Positions 32,960 through 42,003 of a stretch of 64,000 nucleotides of DNA are shown here, in pieces. The notes below the pieces were generated by a model, which saw only the letters and a list, made by a program, of their open reading frames with translations, did not search any database and was not told the origin of the DNA. The DNA comes from Nocardia beijingensis NBRC 16342 (lineage in GTDB: Bacteria > Actinomycetota > Actinomycetes > Mycobacteriales > Mycobacteriaceae): the NCBI RefSeq assembly GCF_001612785.1, contig NZ_BDBC01000007.1, positions 62,001-126,000 of the forward strand, given 5' to 3'. A program made the position numbers and the translations under genes. The stretch's first letter is position 1. The number at the start of each line of letters is the position of its first letter.

Positions 32960-33768
32960 CGGTCGATCTTCCCCCATATGAGCTCTGTGATGGCGCTACC
33001 GGCGCGATGTGCCTTGCCTTCGAATTTCGTGACGGGCCGCTCGAAACCGATCGGCGCGGTGTCGCGATGGTCGGCGCTCACCCCGCCTGTCGTCTCGTTC
33101 AGGCCGATGAGCAGGGGCTCCGCCATGCCCACCGCGTGGATGTGCTCGGCGTAGCCCGCGTGGTCGGTGGCGACGTGCAGGACACCGCCCGGCTTCAGGC
33201 GGCTGGCGATCAGCGCGACCGTCGCGGGTTGCAGCAGCCGCCGCTTGTGATGGCGCGCCTTCGGCCACGGGTCGGGGAAGAACACGCGGACGCCGGTCAG
33301 CGACTCTTCAGCAATCATGTTCTCCAGCACGTCGACCGCGTCGCCGCGCAGCAGGCGGATGTTCTCGATCCCTTCGCGCTCGACGCGCTGCACCAACTGC
33401 GCGAGGCCGGGCTGGTAGACCTCGATGCCGATCAGGTTCAGGTGTGGTTCGGCCTGTGCCATGGCGGCCGTCGCGGTGCCGGTGCCACAGCCGATCTCGA
33501 TGACCAGCGGCGCATCGCGTCCGAACCAAGCGGCCGCGTCCAGTGGCTCGTCGGCGACTTCCCGGCCGATCGACGGCCACATCCGGTCCCAGGATTGCTG
33601 CTGGGTCGCGGTCAGCGCGCCCCTGCGCGACCGGAAGCTGGTGACTCGTGGGTACAGGCGGGAGCCGGTCTTGTGCCTCGGCCCGCCCTCGGCCGGAGCC
33701 GAAGTTGTGGACGGCGGGCCCGGAACTGACTCGGCAGTATGGTTCGCGGCGTCGTTCACGGCGTCCAT
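32956..33768 (-). CDS. trmB: tRNA (guanine-N7-)-methyltransferase
   Basis: A 270-residue TrmB enzyme that methylates G46 in the tRNA variable loop. An unstructured N-terminal tail is followed by VTSFRSRRGALTATQQQSWD, the SAM-binding strand VIEIGCGTGTATAAM, LIGIEVYQPGLA and the diagnostic VFFPDPWPKARHHKRR. ATG at 33768 lies after AGGA; the frame continues upstream but into the lipase gene and lacks family similarity. It is first in the trmB - NYN - mmpL3 operon. Confidence 0.95.
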   Translation of the reverse strand: MDAVNDAANHTAESVPGPPSTTSAPAEGGPRHKTGSRLYPRVTSFRSRRGALTATQQQSWDRMWPSIGREVADEPLDAAAWFGRDAPLVIEIGCGTGTATAAMAQAEPHLNLIGIEVYQPGLAQLVQRVEREGIENIRLLRGDAVDVLENMIAEESLTGVRVFFPDPWPKARHHKRRLLQPATVALIASRLKPGGVLHVATDHAGYAEHIHAVGMAEPLLIGLNETTGGVSADHRDTAPIGFERPVTKFEGKAHRAGSAITELIWGKIDR

Positions 33769-33827
33769 TGTCCAGCATCCTGCGATCGGTGCGGCAGGCG
33801 GTTGTACCCGGGCCGCTGAGCAGGCCG

Positions 33828-35174
33828 TCAGGCGGCGCGCGCCGGCGCGATCCTCGGCGCGGTCGGCCGTTGCTGACGCAGCGGCCTTCCGAGTGCGACC
33901 TTGGCCGCGGTCACCGCCATCTCCAGCAGTCCGCGCACGCCCGACGGGGAGGCCGCGACCGACCACACGGTGCTGTCGCCGACTTCGCTCACCGGTTGCC
34001 CGGCGAACCGGTCCGCCAGCCAGTCCAGGCTGATCGGCGTGGACAGCGGCAGCAGCGAGAAATGCTCGCTGAGCCGGTCGCGAACGTAGGTCACCGCGGC
34101 GCCGCCACGGCGGTAGCGGGCCACTTGGCCGTCCACCCCATCGATGTGGATCACCTGGTCGTGGATCGGTTGCACCACCAGCAGCGGGCACGCGGGCGGG
34201 GTGTTGCCCAGACGCAGATCGTCGAACATCGCCCGCAGCTCCGGGGTGTCGAGTACTTCGGCGAGCGGCCGGTCGAGGAAGTCGTCCACCTTCTTGCCCG
34301 CGAGCCCGAGGATCGCGCCGAGCGGTGTGGCGTTCTCCGCGCGGACGACGAACCGGTGGCCGTCGGGACTGAGCTCGTTGTCGATCAGCGAGCTCAACGC
34401 GGGATACAGCCTGCGCAGCGCGGCGATGACGATGGCGGGCAGGCCCGCGTACGGGGTGCCGTTGAGCCGGTCGAAGACCTGCCGCGGGTCGCCGACCGGG
34501 GCGCCGAGCACCGCGCCGACGATGTCGAGTTCCGGGGCGTAGGTCGGCGCCATCTCGACCGCCCATGAGCTGGCCATGCCGCCGCCGGAGTAGCCCCACA
34601 CCGCGACGCGGGTTTGCGGCCCGAGCCCCATCGGGCCGAAGCGAAGGGCGGCGCGGATGCCGTCGAGCGCGCGGTAGCCGGGCTCGCGCGGCGCGCCGAA
34701 GTTCCCGTGCGGGCCCTCGTGGTCGGCGATGCTCACCGCCCAGCCGCGCCGCAGGGCGTTCGCGACCAGGAGCCATTCCAACTGGGTGACCGAACCGAGT
34801 GCCCGCGCACCGTGGCGCAGGGCGTAGGAGGGGGAGCACTTCTCGGTCACCGCGTCCATCGCGGTCTGGAAGGCCAGCAGCGGGCGGTCCTCGTCCGGCT
34901 CCGCGTCGATCGGCAGCAGCACCGTGGTGACGGCCGCTTCCGGCGCACCGTGCAGATCACAGCTGCGGTACAGTAGCTGCCAGGCCGAGACCTGCTGCGG
35001 GACAACCCCGAACAGGGCCACGTCGATCTTCCTGCTGCGCAGGATGGTCCCGGGCGCTTTGGCCGCGAACCCTTTCGGCGGTCGATGGAACGGGTCCGCG
35101 CTCGGCAGCAAAGGCTTGCGGTCCGCGGGACAGGCCGGCTCCGGGTCGACAGCGCCGATGACGTTCGCGGTCAT
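33828..35174 (-). CDS. Secretory lipase (LIP) family protein
   Basis: A 448-residue hydrolase of the fungal/actinobacterial LIP family. The nucleophile elbow GYSGGGMAS lies near residue 195, the strand GWAVSIADHEGPHGNFGA precedes it, and the C-terminal part has PLLVVQPIHDQVIHIDGVD and a late histidine region (DRLSEHFSL). ATG at 35174 has a strong GAGGAGG. The N terminus (MTANVIGAVDPEPACPADRK) has no hydrophobic signal, although relatives are secreted, so this copy may be cytosolic. It probably cleaves lipid esters. On the same strand 59 bp upstream of trmB. Confidence 0.85.
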   Translation of the reverse strand: MTANVIGAVDPEPACPADRKPLLPSADPFHRPPKGFAAKAPGTILRSRKIDVALFGVVPQQVSAWQLLYRSCDLHGAPEAAVTTVLLPIDAEPDEDRPLLAFQTAMDAVTEKCSPSYALRHGARALGSVTQLEWLLVANALRRGWAVSIADHEGPHGNFGAPREPGYRALDGIRAALRFGPMGLGPQTRVAVWGYSGGGMASSWAVEMAPTYAPELDIVGAVLGAPVGDPRQVFDRLNGTPYAGLPAIVIAALRRLYPALSSLIDNELSPDGHRFVVRAENATPLGAILGLAGKKVDDFLDRPLAEVLDTPELRAMFDDLRLGNTPPACPLLVVQPIHDQVIHIDGVDGQVARYRRGGAAVTYVRDRLSEHFSLLPLSTPISLDWLADRFAGQPVSEVGDSTVWSVAASPSGVRGLLEMAVTAAKVALGRPLRQQRPTAPRIAPARAA

Positions 35175-35326
35175 CGCAACCTCCTCATCGTCGAGGTCGG
35201 TTGCCGCATGCGAAAGTTCAAGCTGCGCACCGGTTATGGTGCCGACCACTTCAGTAGGGTAAGTGGCCGACCGGGCGTCTGGGAACCCCCGCGGTACACG
35301 GCATTCCCGGCACTAGACTCCCCGGC

Positions 35327-36109
35327 ATGAGCAGACCGACAGTATTCATCACCGGCGCGGCGTCCGGTATCGGGCGGGCCACCGCCTTGCTTTTCGCTGC
35401 GCAGGGATACCAGGTCGGGGCTTACGACATCGATGAAGTCGGGCTGACCAGGCTGTCCGGTGATATCACAGCCAAGGGTGGCGCAGTGCACACCGGGGTG
35501 CTCGATGTGACGAACGCCACGCAGTGGGCGGAGCGGCTCGCGGAGTTCCACGCCGCGACGGGACGGCTGGACATCCTGGTCAACAACGCGGGCATCCTGC
35601 GCGCCGGACCGTTCGAGGAGATCGACCTCCCCGCCCATCGGGCGATCGTGGAGGTCAACGTGGTCGGCGTGCTCACGGGCACGCACAGCGCGTTCCGGTA
35701 CCTACGCGACACCCCTGGTGCGCAAGTAGTCAACCTCTGCTCGGCTTCGGCGATCTACGGGCAGGCCGAACTCGCCAGTTACGGCGCGAGCAAGTCCGCG
35801 GTCAAGAGCTTCACCGAGGCGCTGGACCTGGAATGGGAGCGCTACGACATCCGGGTGCTCGCGATCTGGCCGATGTTCGTGTCCACGGCCATGGTGGACG
35901 GCGTGACGACCGGGACGACGAAGTCGCTCGGCGTGCGGCTGACCGCCGACGACGTCGCCGCCGGGATCTGGGAGGCCACCCGCAAGCGCGCCAGGCTGCC
36001 GAAGGTGCACTACGAGATCGGCGCGCAGGCGAAGGTGCTGGCGACCGTGGGCAAATACGCGCCGAACTGGGTGGTGCGCACCGCGAACAAGTACTTCAGC
36101 GGCAGCTGA
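35327..36109 (+). CDS. Short-chain dehydrogenase/reductase
   Basis: A 260-residue classical SDR. TGAASGIGRA binds NAD(P), NNAG (86-89) is the structural motif, and the catalytic triad is Ser139, Tyr152 and Lys156 (YGASK). DIDEVGL after the second strand (Asp34) suggests NAD(H). The C-terminal extension (KVLATVGKYAPNWVVRTANKYFSG) resembles lipid-metabolism SDRs of mycobacteria. Divergent from the lipase by 152 bp and 68 bp ahead of the GTPase-like pair. Substrate unknown. Confidence 0.9.
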   Translation: MSRPTVFITGAASGIGRATALLFAAQGYQVGAYDIDEVGLTRLSGDITAKGGAVHTGVLDVTNATQWAERLAEFHAATGRLDILVNNAGILRAGPFEEIDLPAHRAIVEVNVVGVLTGTHSAFRYLRDTPGAQVVNLCSASAIYGQAELASYGASKSAVKSFTEALDLEWERYDIRVLAIWPMFVSTAMVDGVTTGTTKSLGVRLTADDVAAGIWEATRKRARLPKVHYEIGAQAKVLATVGKYAPNWVVRTANKYFSGS

Positions 36110-36177
36110 GCCGTCGAACCTGTGCCGCGCGCCGACTTCTGACAGAATTGCGCACCGTAAAAGGGGGTACGTGCAGC

Positions 36178-37311
36178 ATGCCGGCAGCCACTGATTCCGA
36201 TGGACCGCTGCGGGAGCGCGGCGTGCCCGCCTCCACGCACGATCAGCTCGACAGGCTGCTCGCCGAGCTCCGCTTCGGCACGGGGCGGGATCCGCAGATC
36301 GGATACGCCGCGGCGGCGGCCGTCAGCGCGTGGCGCAAGCCACCGCGTATCCAGGTGACCGGGCGCGCGCACGCGGGACGGACCACGGTGCTGCACGCGC
36401 TCGCGCTCATGTCGGCGGTGGAGACCGATCCGGTGGACCGGCCGGGAGCGCCCGACCCGGAACTCGACGCCGATATCGTCGTCTACGTGCTGTCCGCCGC
36501 GCCGACGCCGGCCGATCGGAGGGTGCTGGCCGCGCTGCCGCCGCAGCGCGCGATCGCGGTGCTCAACAAGGCCGACGCGATCGGTTCCCGCTGGGGCGAC
36601 GCGGTGGCGGCGGCCCAGCAGTACGGCAGGGAGCTGCGAGTCCCGGTGGTTCCGGTGGTCGCCTCGCTGGCGACGCGCACCAGGTCGGGCGCGCTCACCG
36701 AGGCCGAGCTGGACCTGCTGCGCAAGCTGGCGACCGAAGCCGACCCCGCGCTGCTGCTCGCGCCGGACCTGTTCGTCGCGGCGGGGCCGGACACCGCCGA
36801 GCGCGCGGAACTGCTGCGACGCTGGGACCTGTACGGCGTGGCCTGTGCCTGCACGGCCCTGCGGCACGATCCAGGTCTCACTCCGCAGGCGTTGCTGCAA
36901 GTCCTGCACGCGGCCAGCGGCATCGACGCGCTGCACCAGTTGCTGCACCGCCGCTACGAGCAGGTGTCCGCACTGCGCGGCGGCGAGCTGCTCGACGAGC
37001 TGGCCCGCCTCGCCGCCCGCGCGGTGCCGGAGGACGGCGGCCGGGCGCGCGACCTGCTGGAGTCCTATCTCTCCAGCGACGACGCCGTCTGGCTCGGGCT
37101 CTGCGCCGGCCTGGCCGGGCCCGAAGTGGCCCATCTCGCCGCCGGATATCCCGCGCCCGCGCCTTCCGACGCCGACGACGCGCTGGCTCGCGCCGCGCGC
37201 TGGCACGCGGTCGTCACCAGCGATATGCCCCCGCCCGCCCGCCGCGCCGCGTTGCGCGTGCACAACGGATACATCCGACTATGGGAACGGATGAGCAGTG
37301 CCGGTCTCTGA
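36178..37311 (+). CDS. GTPase-like (dynamin-related) protein with degenerate P-loop (Rv0209-like)
   Basis: A 377-residue protein. The P-loop position reads GRAHAGRTT (62-70), with arginine in place of the invariant lysine. The G4 motif NKAD (130-133) is intact, in a strand AIAVLNKADAIGSRWG. No clear transmembrane segment is seen; the C-terminal half is helical and alanine-rich. Position between mmpL3 and pckG and size match M. tuberculosis Rv0209 as I recall. Its end overlaps the next gene by 14 bp. Family membership (dynamin-like) is inferred from the layout of both proteins. Confidence 0.72.
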   Translation: MPAATDSDGPLRERGVPASTHDQLDRLLAELRFGTGRDPQIGYAAAAAVSAWRKPPRIQVTGRAHAGRTTVLHALALMSAVETDPVDRPGAPDPELDADIVVYVLSAAPTPADRRVLAALPPQRAIAVLNKADAIGSRWGDAVAAAQQYGRELRVPVVPVVASLATRTRSGALTEAELDLLRKLATEADPALLLAPDLFVAAGPDTAERAELLRRWDLYGVACACTALRHDPGLTPQALLQVLHAASGIDALHQLLHRRYEQVSALRGGELLDELARLAARAVPEDGGRARDLLESYLSSDDAVWLGLCAGLAGPEVAHLAAGYPAPAPSDADDALARAARWHAVVTSDMPPPARRAALRVHNGYIRLWERMSSAGL

Positions 37312-38878
37312 GCCTCCGGAATCCGCGGCGGCGAACGTACCTGCCGAGGCGGTTCCGCCGTCTCGCACGCGTGGCTCCTCCACCAACGGCGAACCCGCCG
37401 CCGCGCTCGGCCCGGAACTCGCGGCCGTGGTGGAGCGATGGAATCCGCAGGGCATGGCGCTGCTGCGCGCGGTGCGCGACTCCGGCGCCGCGAGTACGGT
37501 CACGGTGATCGGTCCCGCCGACGTCAACACGACGCTGTTGCGCACCGAGCTGGCCCGGTTCGAACCGCGCCTCACGCTGTCCGAGCCGCACGCCGACGCG
37601 ATGGCAGGGGCCGAGACCAGCCCGCCCGCGGTGGCGCTGATCCTGCTCGACGCGGGCACCATCATCGGCGCGGACACGCTCGGGGTGATCGACCGGTTGC
37701 GCGCGGACGGCGCCCGCGTGCTGCTGGCCATGAACGGCATCCACGCGCATCAGGACTGGCAGGCGGTGCGGGAGCGCGACTTGGAGCTGCTGGCCGCGGT
37801 GGGCGCGGGCGACCTGGACATCGTGCCGGTCTCGGCACGGCTCGCGGCCGCCGCACGCACCGCGGGCGACGCCGGACTGCTCGATCGCTCCGGCGTCGGC
37901 GCCCTGCACGCACAACTCACCGCCGCGACCGCCGCGGGCGGTGACCGGCAGGACGCGGTCGTCGGCCGGGTCATCGCCGACACGCGCCGACGGGTGGCCG
38001 AGCAGGTGGCGGTGCTGCGCTCCGGCGCCGAACCGGCCCGGCTGCGCGAGGCGCGCTCCGTCCTGCTGGCCGGTCGCGACGGCGGGCGCGCCACGGCCAT
38101 GTCCACCCTGCGCGGGCAGCTACATCTGGCCAGGGTGGACCTGATGACCGAGATCGGCTCGAACATCCGGGCGCTGCACACCGCCGTGCGCGCCGAGCTG
38201 GACCGGCTGCGCCGCGCCGAGCTCGGCGGCTATCCCGCCCGGCTACAGCAGTACGTCATCGAGCTGACCGGCGCTCTGGACCAGCTCATCGACCAGCGCA
38301 TCGCCGAACTGAGCACCCGGATCGAGAGCACGGACCGTGGTTCGCCGACGCGGCGGCGCGATCCGGCGCCTCGGGTCGGCCCGGATCCCGAGCCCAGGCA
38401 TCGGGGTGTCGAAGATCACCTTATGATCGCGCTCGGCGCGTCGGCGGGTGTCGGCCTCGGTCGCCTGCTGGTTGCTCCGTTCTCCCTCGTACCGGCCTTG
38501 GACGTCGCCAGCGTGCCGGTCACGCTGCTGCTCGGCGGCGGCGCCGCGGCGTGGGTGGTCCGGGCCCGCCGCCAGCTGGCCGATCGAGCGCACATCCGGC
38601 AATGGATCGCCGACGCGCTGGTCAATGTAAAAGCGCAGCTCGAGCAGCGCGTGGTGACCGCGCTCGTGGAAGCGGAGACCGTTCTGGCGGATCACGTGGT
38701 CCAGGCAAGCACCGCGCGAATGGTCGAGACGGACCGCAGGGTGGCCCGGTTGGAGGCCGAATTGCGCCGGATGGCGGCCGAGCAGCCGGGGCAGCTCGCC
38801 GCATGCGAGCGGGATGTCCGGATCATCGATCGCTGGATCTCGCCTGTTGAAACGAACGACCGATTGGGTACACAGTGA
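37298..38878 (+). CDS. Membrane-anchored GTPase-like protein with degenerate P-loop (Rv0210-like)
   Basis: A 526-residue protein. The strand and loop VTVIGPADVNTTLLRTEL (68-85) sit where a P-loop would be, but G-x4-G-K is lost. NGIHAHQD replaces the NKxD motif. Two adjacent hydrophobic segments near residues 375-420 (LMIALGASAGVGLGRLLVAP, VPVTLLLGGGAAAWVV) are followed by long helices likely to form a coiled coil (ALVEAETVLADHVVQ, RVARLEAELRRMA). This is the architecture of membrane-bound bacterial dynamins with the nucleotide site eroded. GTG at 37298 overlaps the previous gene, so the two are a coupled pair. Confidence 0.72.
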   Translation: MPVSEPPESAAANVPAEAVPPSRTRGSSTNGEPAAALGPELAAVVERWNPQGMALLRAVRDSGAASTVTVIGPADVNTTLLRTELARFEPRLTLSEPHADAMAGAETSPPAVALILLDAGTIIGADTLGVIDRLRADGARVLLAMNGIHAHQDWQAVRERDLELLAAVGAGDLDIVPVSARLAAAARTAGDAGLLDRSGVGALHAQLTAATAAGGDRQDAVVGRVIADTRRRVAEQVAVLRSGAEPARLREARSVLLAGRDGGRATAMSTLRGQLHLARVDLMTEIGSNIRALHTAVRAELDRLRRAELGGYPARLQQYVIELTGALDQLIDQRIAELSTRIESTDRGSPTRRRDPAPRVGPDPEPRHRGVEDHLMIALGASAGVGLGRLLVAPFSLVPALDVASVPVTLLLGGGAAAWVVRARRQLADRAHIRQWIADALVNVKAQLEQRVVTALVEAETVLADHVVQASTARMVETDRRVARLEAELRRMAAEQPGQLAACERDVRIIDRWISPVETNDRLGTQ

Positions 38879-39096
38879 GGAACCCGATACCGTACCGGCC
38901 GTCACATCGCGTTAACCTCTATTCAGGAACTTGGGCGTCCGCTAAGTCCTGATCTGCCGCCCTCCTGGGGTGCGCGTTCGACCGGTCGGAGCGGGCGCCT
39001 TCCCGCCAACGGTGGCGCTCGGTGCATTCGCGCTGGTCATGGGCCTTGGGCCAGGTGGCGAAGCATCGAATAGCCACCCATCTCAGGAGAGTTTTC

Positions 39097-40929
39097 ATGA
39101 CGTCAGCGACCATTCCTGGTCTTCGTGGATCCGACGGCAAGGCGCCGACCGAGCACAGCGAACTACTCGCCTGGGTACAAGAAGTCGCCGAACTCACCCA
39201 GCCGGATCGAGTGGTGTGGGCGGACGGCTCCGACGAGGAATGGGAGCGGCTCACCGAGCAGCTCGTCGCGGCGGGGACGTTCAAGCGCTTGGACGAGAAG
39301 AAGAAGCCGAACTCCTTCCTCGCTCTCTCCGATCCCTCCGACGTGGCCCGGGTGGAGTCGCGCACCTTCATCTGTTCGAAGACCGAGGCCGACGCGGGCC
39401 CGACCAACAACTGGGTCGAGCCGGCCGAGATGCGCGCCACGATGACCGAGCTGTACCGGGGCTCGATGAAGGGCCGCACCATGTACGTGGTGCCGTTCTG
39501 CATGGGTCCGCTCGGCGCGGAGGACCCGAAGCTGGGCGTCGAGATCACCGACTCCGAATACGTCGTCGTGTCGATGCGCGTGATGACCCGCATGGGCGCC
39601 GCCGCCCTGGAGAAGCTCGGCGCCGACCGCCCGTTCGTGAAGGCGCTGCACTCCGTGGGCGCGCCGCTGGCCGAAGGCCAGGCCGACGTGCCGTGGCCGT
39701 GCAACGACACCAAGTACATCACCCACTTCCCCGAGGACCGGGAGATCTGGAGCTACGGCTCCGGCTACGGCGGCAACGCGCTGCTCGGCAAGAAGTGCTA
39801 CTCGCTGCGGATCGCCTCGGCGATGGCCCACGACGAGGGCTGGCTGGCCGAGCACATGCTGATCCTGAAGCTGATCTCCCCGGAGAACAAGGCCTACTAC
39901 ATCGCCGCCGCGTTCCCCAGCGCCTGCGGCAAGACCAACCTCGCGATGATCCAGCCGACCGTGCCCGGCTGGCGCGCGGAGACCCTCGGCGACGACATCG
40001 CCTGGATGCGCTTCGGCAAGGACGGCCGCCTCTACGCGGTGAACCCCGAGTACGGCTTCTTCGGCGTCGCGCCCGGCACCAACCGCAGCTCCAACCCGAA
40101 CGCCATGGCCACCATGGAAGCGGGCAACACCGTCTACACCAACGTCGCGCTGACCGACGACGGCGACGTGTGGTGGGAGGGCCTGGAAGGCGAGCCCGAT
40201 CACCTGATCGACTGGAAGGGCAACGACTGGTACCTGCGGGAGACCGAGACGCTGGCCGCGCACCCGAACTCCCGCTACTGCACGCCGATGGCGCAGTGCC
40301 CGATCCTGGCGCCCGAGTGGGACGACCCGCAGGGCGTGCCGATCTCGGCGATCCTGTTCGGTGGCCGCCGCAAGACCACCGTCCCGCTGGTCACCGAGTC
40401 CTTCGACTGGCAGCACGGCGTGTTCATGGGCGCGACGCTGTCCTCCGAGCAGACCGCGGCCGCCGAGGGCAAGGTCGGCACCGTGCGCCGCGACCCGATG
40501 GCCATGCTGCCGTTCCTCGGCTACCACGTCGGCGACTACCTGGGCCATTGGATCAACGTCGGCAAGAACGCCGACGCGGCCAAGCTGCCGAAGATCTTCT
40601 ACGTCAACTGGTTCCGCCGCGGCGCGGACGGCCGCTTCCTGTGGCCCGGCTTCGGTGAGAACTCCCGCGTGCTGGAGTGGATCATCGGCCGCATCGAGGG
40701 TTCCGCGGAGGCCGAGGCGACCGCGATCGGCAACGTGCCGACCGCCGCGCAGCTCGACCTGGACGGGCTGGACGTCGATCCCAAGGACGTCGACGAGGCG
40801 CTCGCCGTGAACGCCGACGAGTGGCGCAAGGAGATTCCGCTGATCGAAGAGTGGTTCGAGTTCGTCGGTGACAAGCTGCCTTCCGGCGTGCGCGACGAGT
40901 TCGAGGCGCTGAAGCAGCGTCTGGGCTGA
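39097..40929 (+). CDS. pckG: Phosphoenolpyruvate carboxykinase (GTP)
   Basis: A 610-residue GTP-type PEPCK. The P-loop [12 protein letters not shown] lies near residue 275, the PEPCK-specific [13 protein letters not shown] follows, with [18 protein letters not shown] and [14 protein letters not shown] also in place. It interconverts oxaloacetate and PEP for gluconeogenesis or anaplerosis. ATG at 39097 follows CAGGAGAG; an in-frame start 75 bp upstream lacks conservation. The 218-bp leader probably contains the promoter. A strong intrinsic terminator follows at 40951. Confidence 0.96.
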   Translation: MTSATIPGLRGSDGKAPTEHSELLAWVQEVAELTQPDRVVWADGSDEEWERLTEQLVAAGTFKRLDEKKKPNSFLALSDPSDVARVESRTFICSKTEADAGPTNNWVEPAEMRATMTELYRGSMKGRTMYVVPFCMGPLGAEDPKLGVEITDSEYVVVSMRVMTRMGAAALEKLGADRPFVKALHSVGAPLAEGQADVPWPCNDTKYITHFPEDREIWSYGSGYGGNALLGKKCYSLRIASAMAHDEGWLAEHMLILKLISPENKAYYIAAAFPSACGKTNLAMIQPTVPGWRAETLGDDIAWMRFGKDGRLYAVNPEYGFFGVAPGTNRSSNPNAMATMEAGNTVYTNVALTDDGDVWWEGLEGEPDHLIDWKGNDWYLRETETLAAHPNSRYCTPMAQCPILAPEWDDPQGVPISAILFGGRRKTTVPLVTESFDWQHGVFMGATLSSEQTAAAEGKVGTVRRDPMAMLPFLGYHVGDYLGHWINVGKNADAAKLPKIFYVNWFRRGADGRFLWPGFGENSRVLEWIIGRIEGSAEAEATAIGNVPTAAQLDLDGLDVDPKDVDEALAVNADEWRKEIPLIEEWFEFVGDKLPSGVRDEFEALKQRLG

Positions 40930-40950
40930 CACTCCACCCAAAGTAGCACC

Positions 40951-40989
40951 TCGCCCGTGCCATCTGACAGATGGCACGGGCGATTTGTT
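40951..40989 (+). terminator. Intrinsic terminator of pckG
   Basis: A near-perfect hairpin with 16-nt complementary arms (40951-40966 and 40968-40983), in practice a stem of about 14 bp with a short loop, is followed by TTTGTT. It lies 22 bp after the stop codon. It is the clearest rho-independent terminator in the window. Confidence 0.9.
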
Positions 40990-41109
40990 CTGCGCGACAA
41001 AGGTTTTGCGGGGGTCCCGGAAGCTACGAGCCGTAGTCGAACGGCGCAGGCAGGCCCGCCGTCCACCGCTGCGCATGCCGACCGGCGGTGCGTGCCACTT
41101 GATGACCGG

Positions 41110-41886
41110 TTACAGGATTCCGATGGCTTCGAGTTGATCCAGGATCTCCGACACCTGCGTGTGGATCGATCTCAGGCTCGTCACGAGCGGCACATCCTCA
41201 TTCGTGTCGGGAATATTGACGACGACGGTCGACCCGAGTCGGTTGTTGTAGGTGAGCTGGGACTGCGTGACGCCGGGGCGGAGCCGCAAACGGAAATGCT
41301 TGAAGACCGCTCCCGGCACCAGTTCGTGTACCTCCAGTCCCGGCGCGTCCACGACTTCGTAGTCATCCGATGGTGCGAAAATAAGCTCGGCCCGGAATTG
41401 GTTGCTCACGCGCAGTCGGCAGTGCCGGTCACGGTCGACCAGTTCGCCGAGAAGGCCGAGGGGATGGTGCGTCGGCAGGGGATCATTGAAAGGCTGATTG
41501 CGGAGAATTATGGCTGTGGTGACCGCGTCGAATATTTCCTCGATGCATATCTCCTCACCCTTGCTGTTCGTATTGCTCAGCATGATGGGGAAATGCTCGG
41601 CGTGCGGATAGACGGCGCGGTCGAGCGCGGACCGCAGGTTGGTCAGCGCATCGCCCGTGATCAGCGCCCATTCGTCGGGCACGTCGGACACGCTGACCGC
41701 CGCTACCTCGCAGTCGATCTCGTTTTCGTCTCCGATACCCGGGGAAAAGTCCACCCGGACTTCGACCTCATTCGCGTCCTGGTATTCCGAGATAATGCGT
41801 TCGAGGTTGTTGATGTGGTGCCCCGCGCGCGCGAGCTTCAGCCGTGCGCTTGCGATGCCGGTGACACCGTTCATGACATCGAGCAT
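41110..41886 (-). CDS. Hypothetical protein with a GD-x-L-x-NLRSALD motif
   Basis: A 258-residue soluble protein. The segment WALITGDALTNLRSALDRAVY resembles a motif common in a family of uncharacterised bacterial proteins (GD.LHNLRSALDH), possibly HEPN-like. The N terminus (MLDVMNGVTGIASARLKLARAGHHINNLERII) is helical, and the C-terminal half is beta-rich and acidic. The base composition is visibly lower in GC than the neighbours, with codons such as ATA, AAT and GAA, which suggests acquisition by transfer. Start is ATG at 41886; a GTG 6 bp upstream is possible. Function unknown. Confidence 0.75.
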   Translation of the reverse strand: MLDVMNGVTGIASARLKLARAGHHINNLERIISEYQDANEVEVRVDFSPGIGDENEIDCEVAAVSVSDVPDEWALITGDALTNLRSALDRAVYPHAEHFPIMLSNTNSKGEEICIEEIFDAVTTAIILRNQPFNDPLPTHHPLGLLGELVDRDRHCRLRVSNQFRAELIFAPSDDYEVVDAPGLEVHELVPGAVFKHFRLRLRPGVTQSQLTYNNRLGSTVVVNIPDTNEDVPLVTSLRSIHTQVSEILDQLEAIGIL

Positions 41887-42003
41887 ACTCACGCGGCTGG
41901 GGCTTGCCCAGCGAGCGCGGAGGGGCGAGAAGCTGGATCAATTCGGAAAATAATTGCTTGTCCGCCTTTGTGTTCAGTTCGGAAATCCGCTTCGCCAATG
42001 GAT

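Noticed and set aside
33769..34839. Upstream extension of trmB by about 350 codons into the lipase gene
   Set aside because: The extension is arginine- and alanine-rich shadow sequence in another frame of the lipase gene; TrmB length is normal from 33768.
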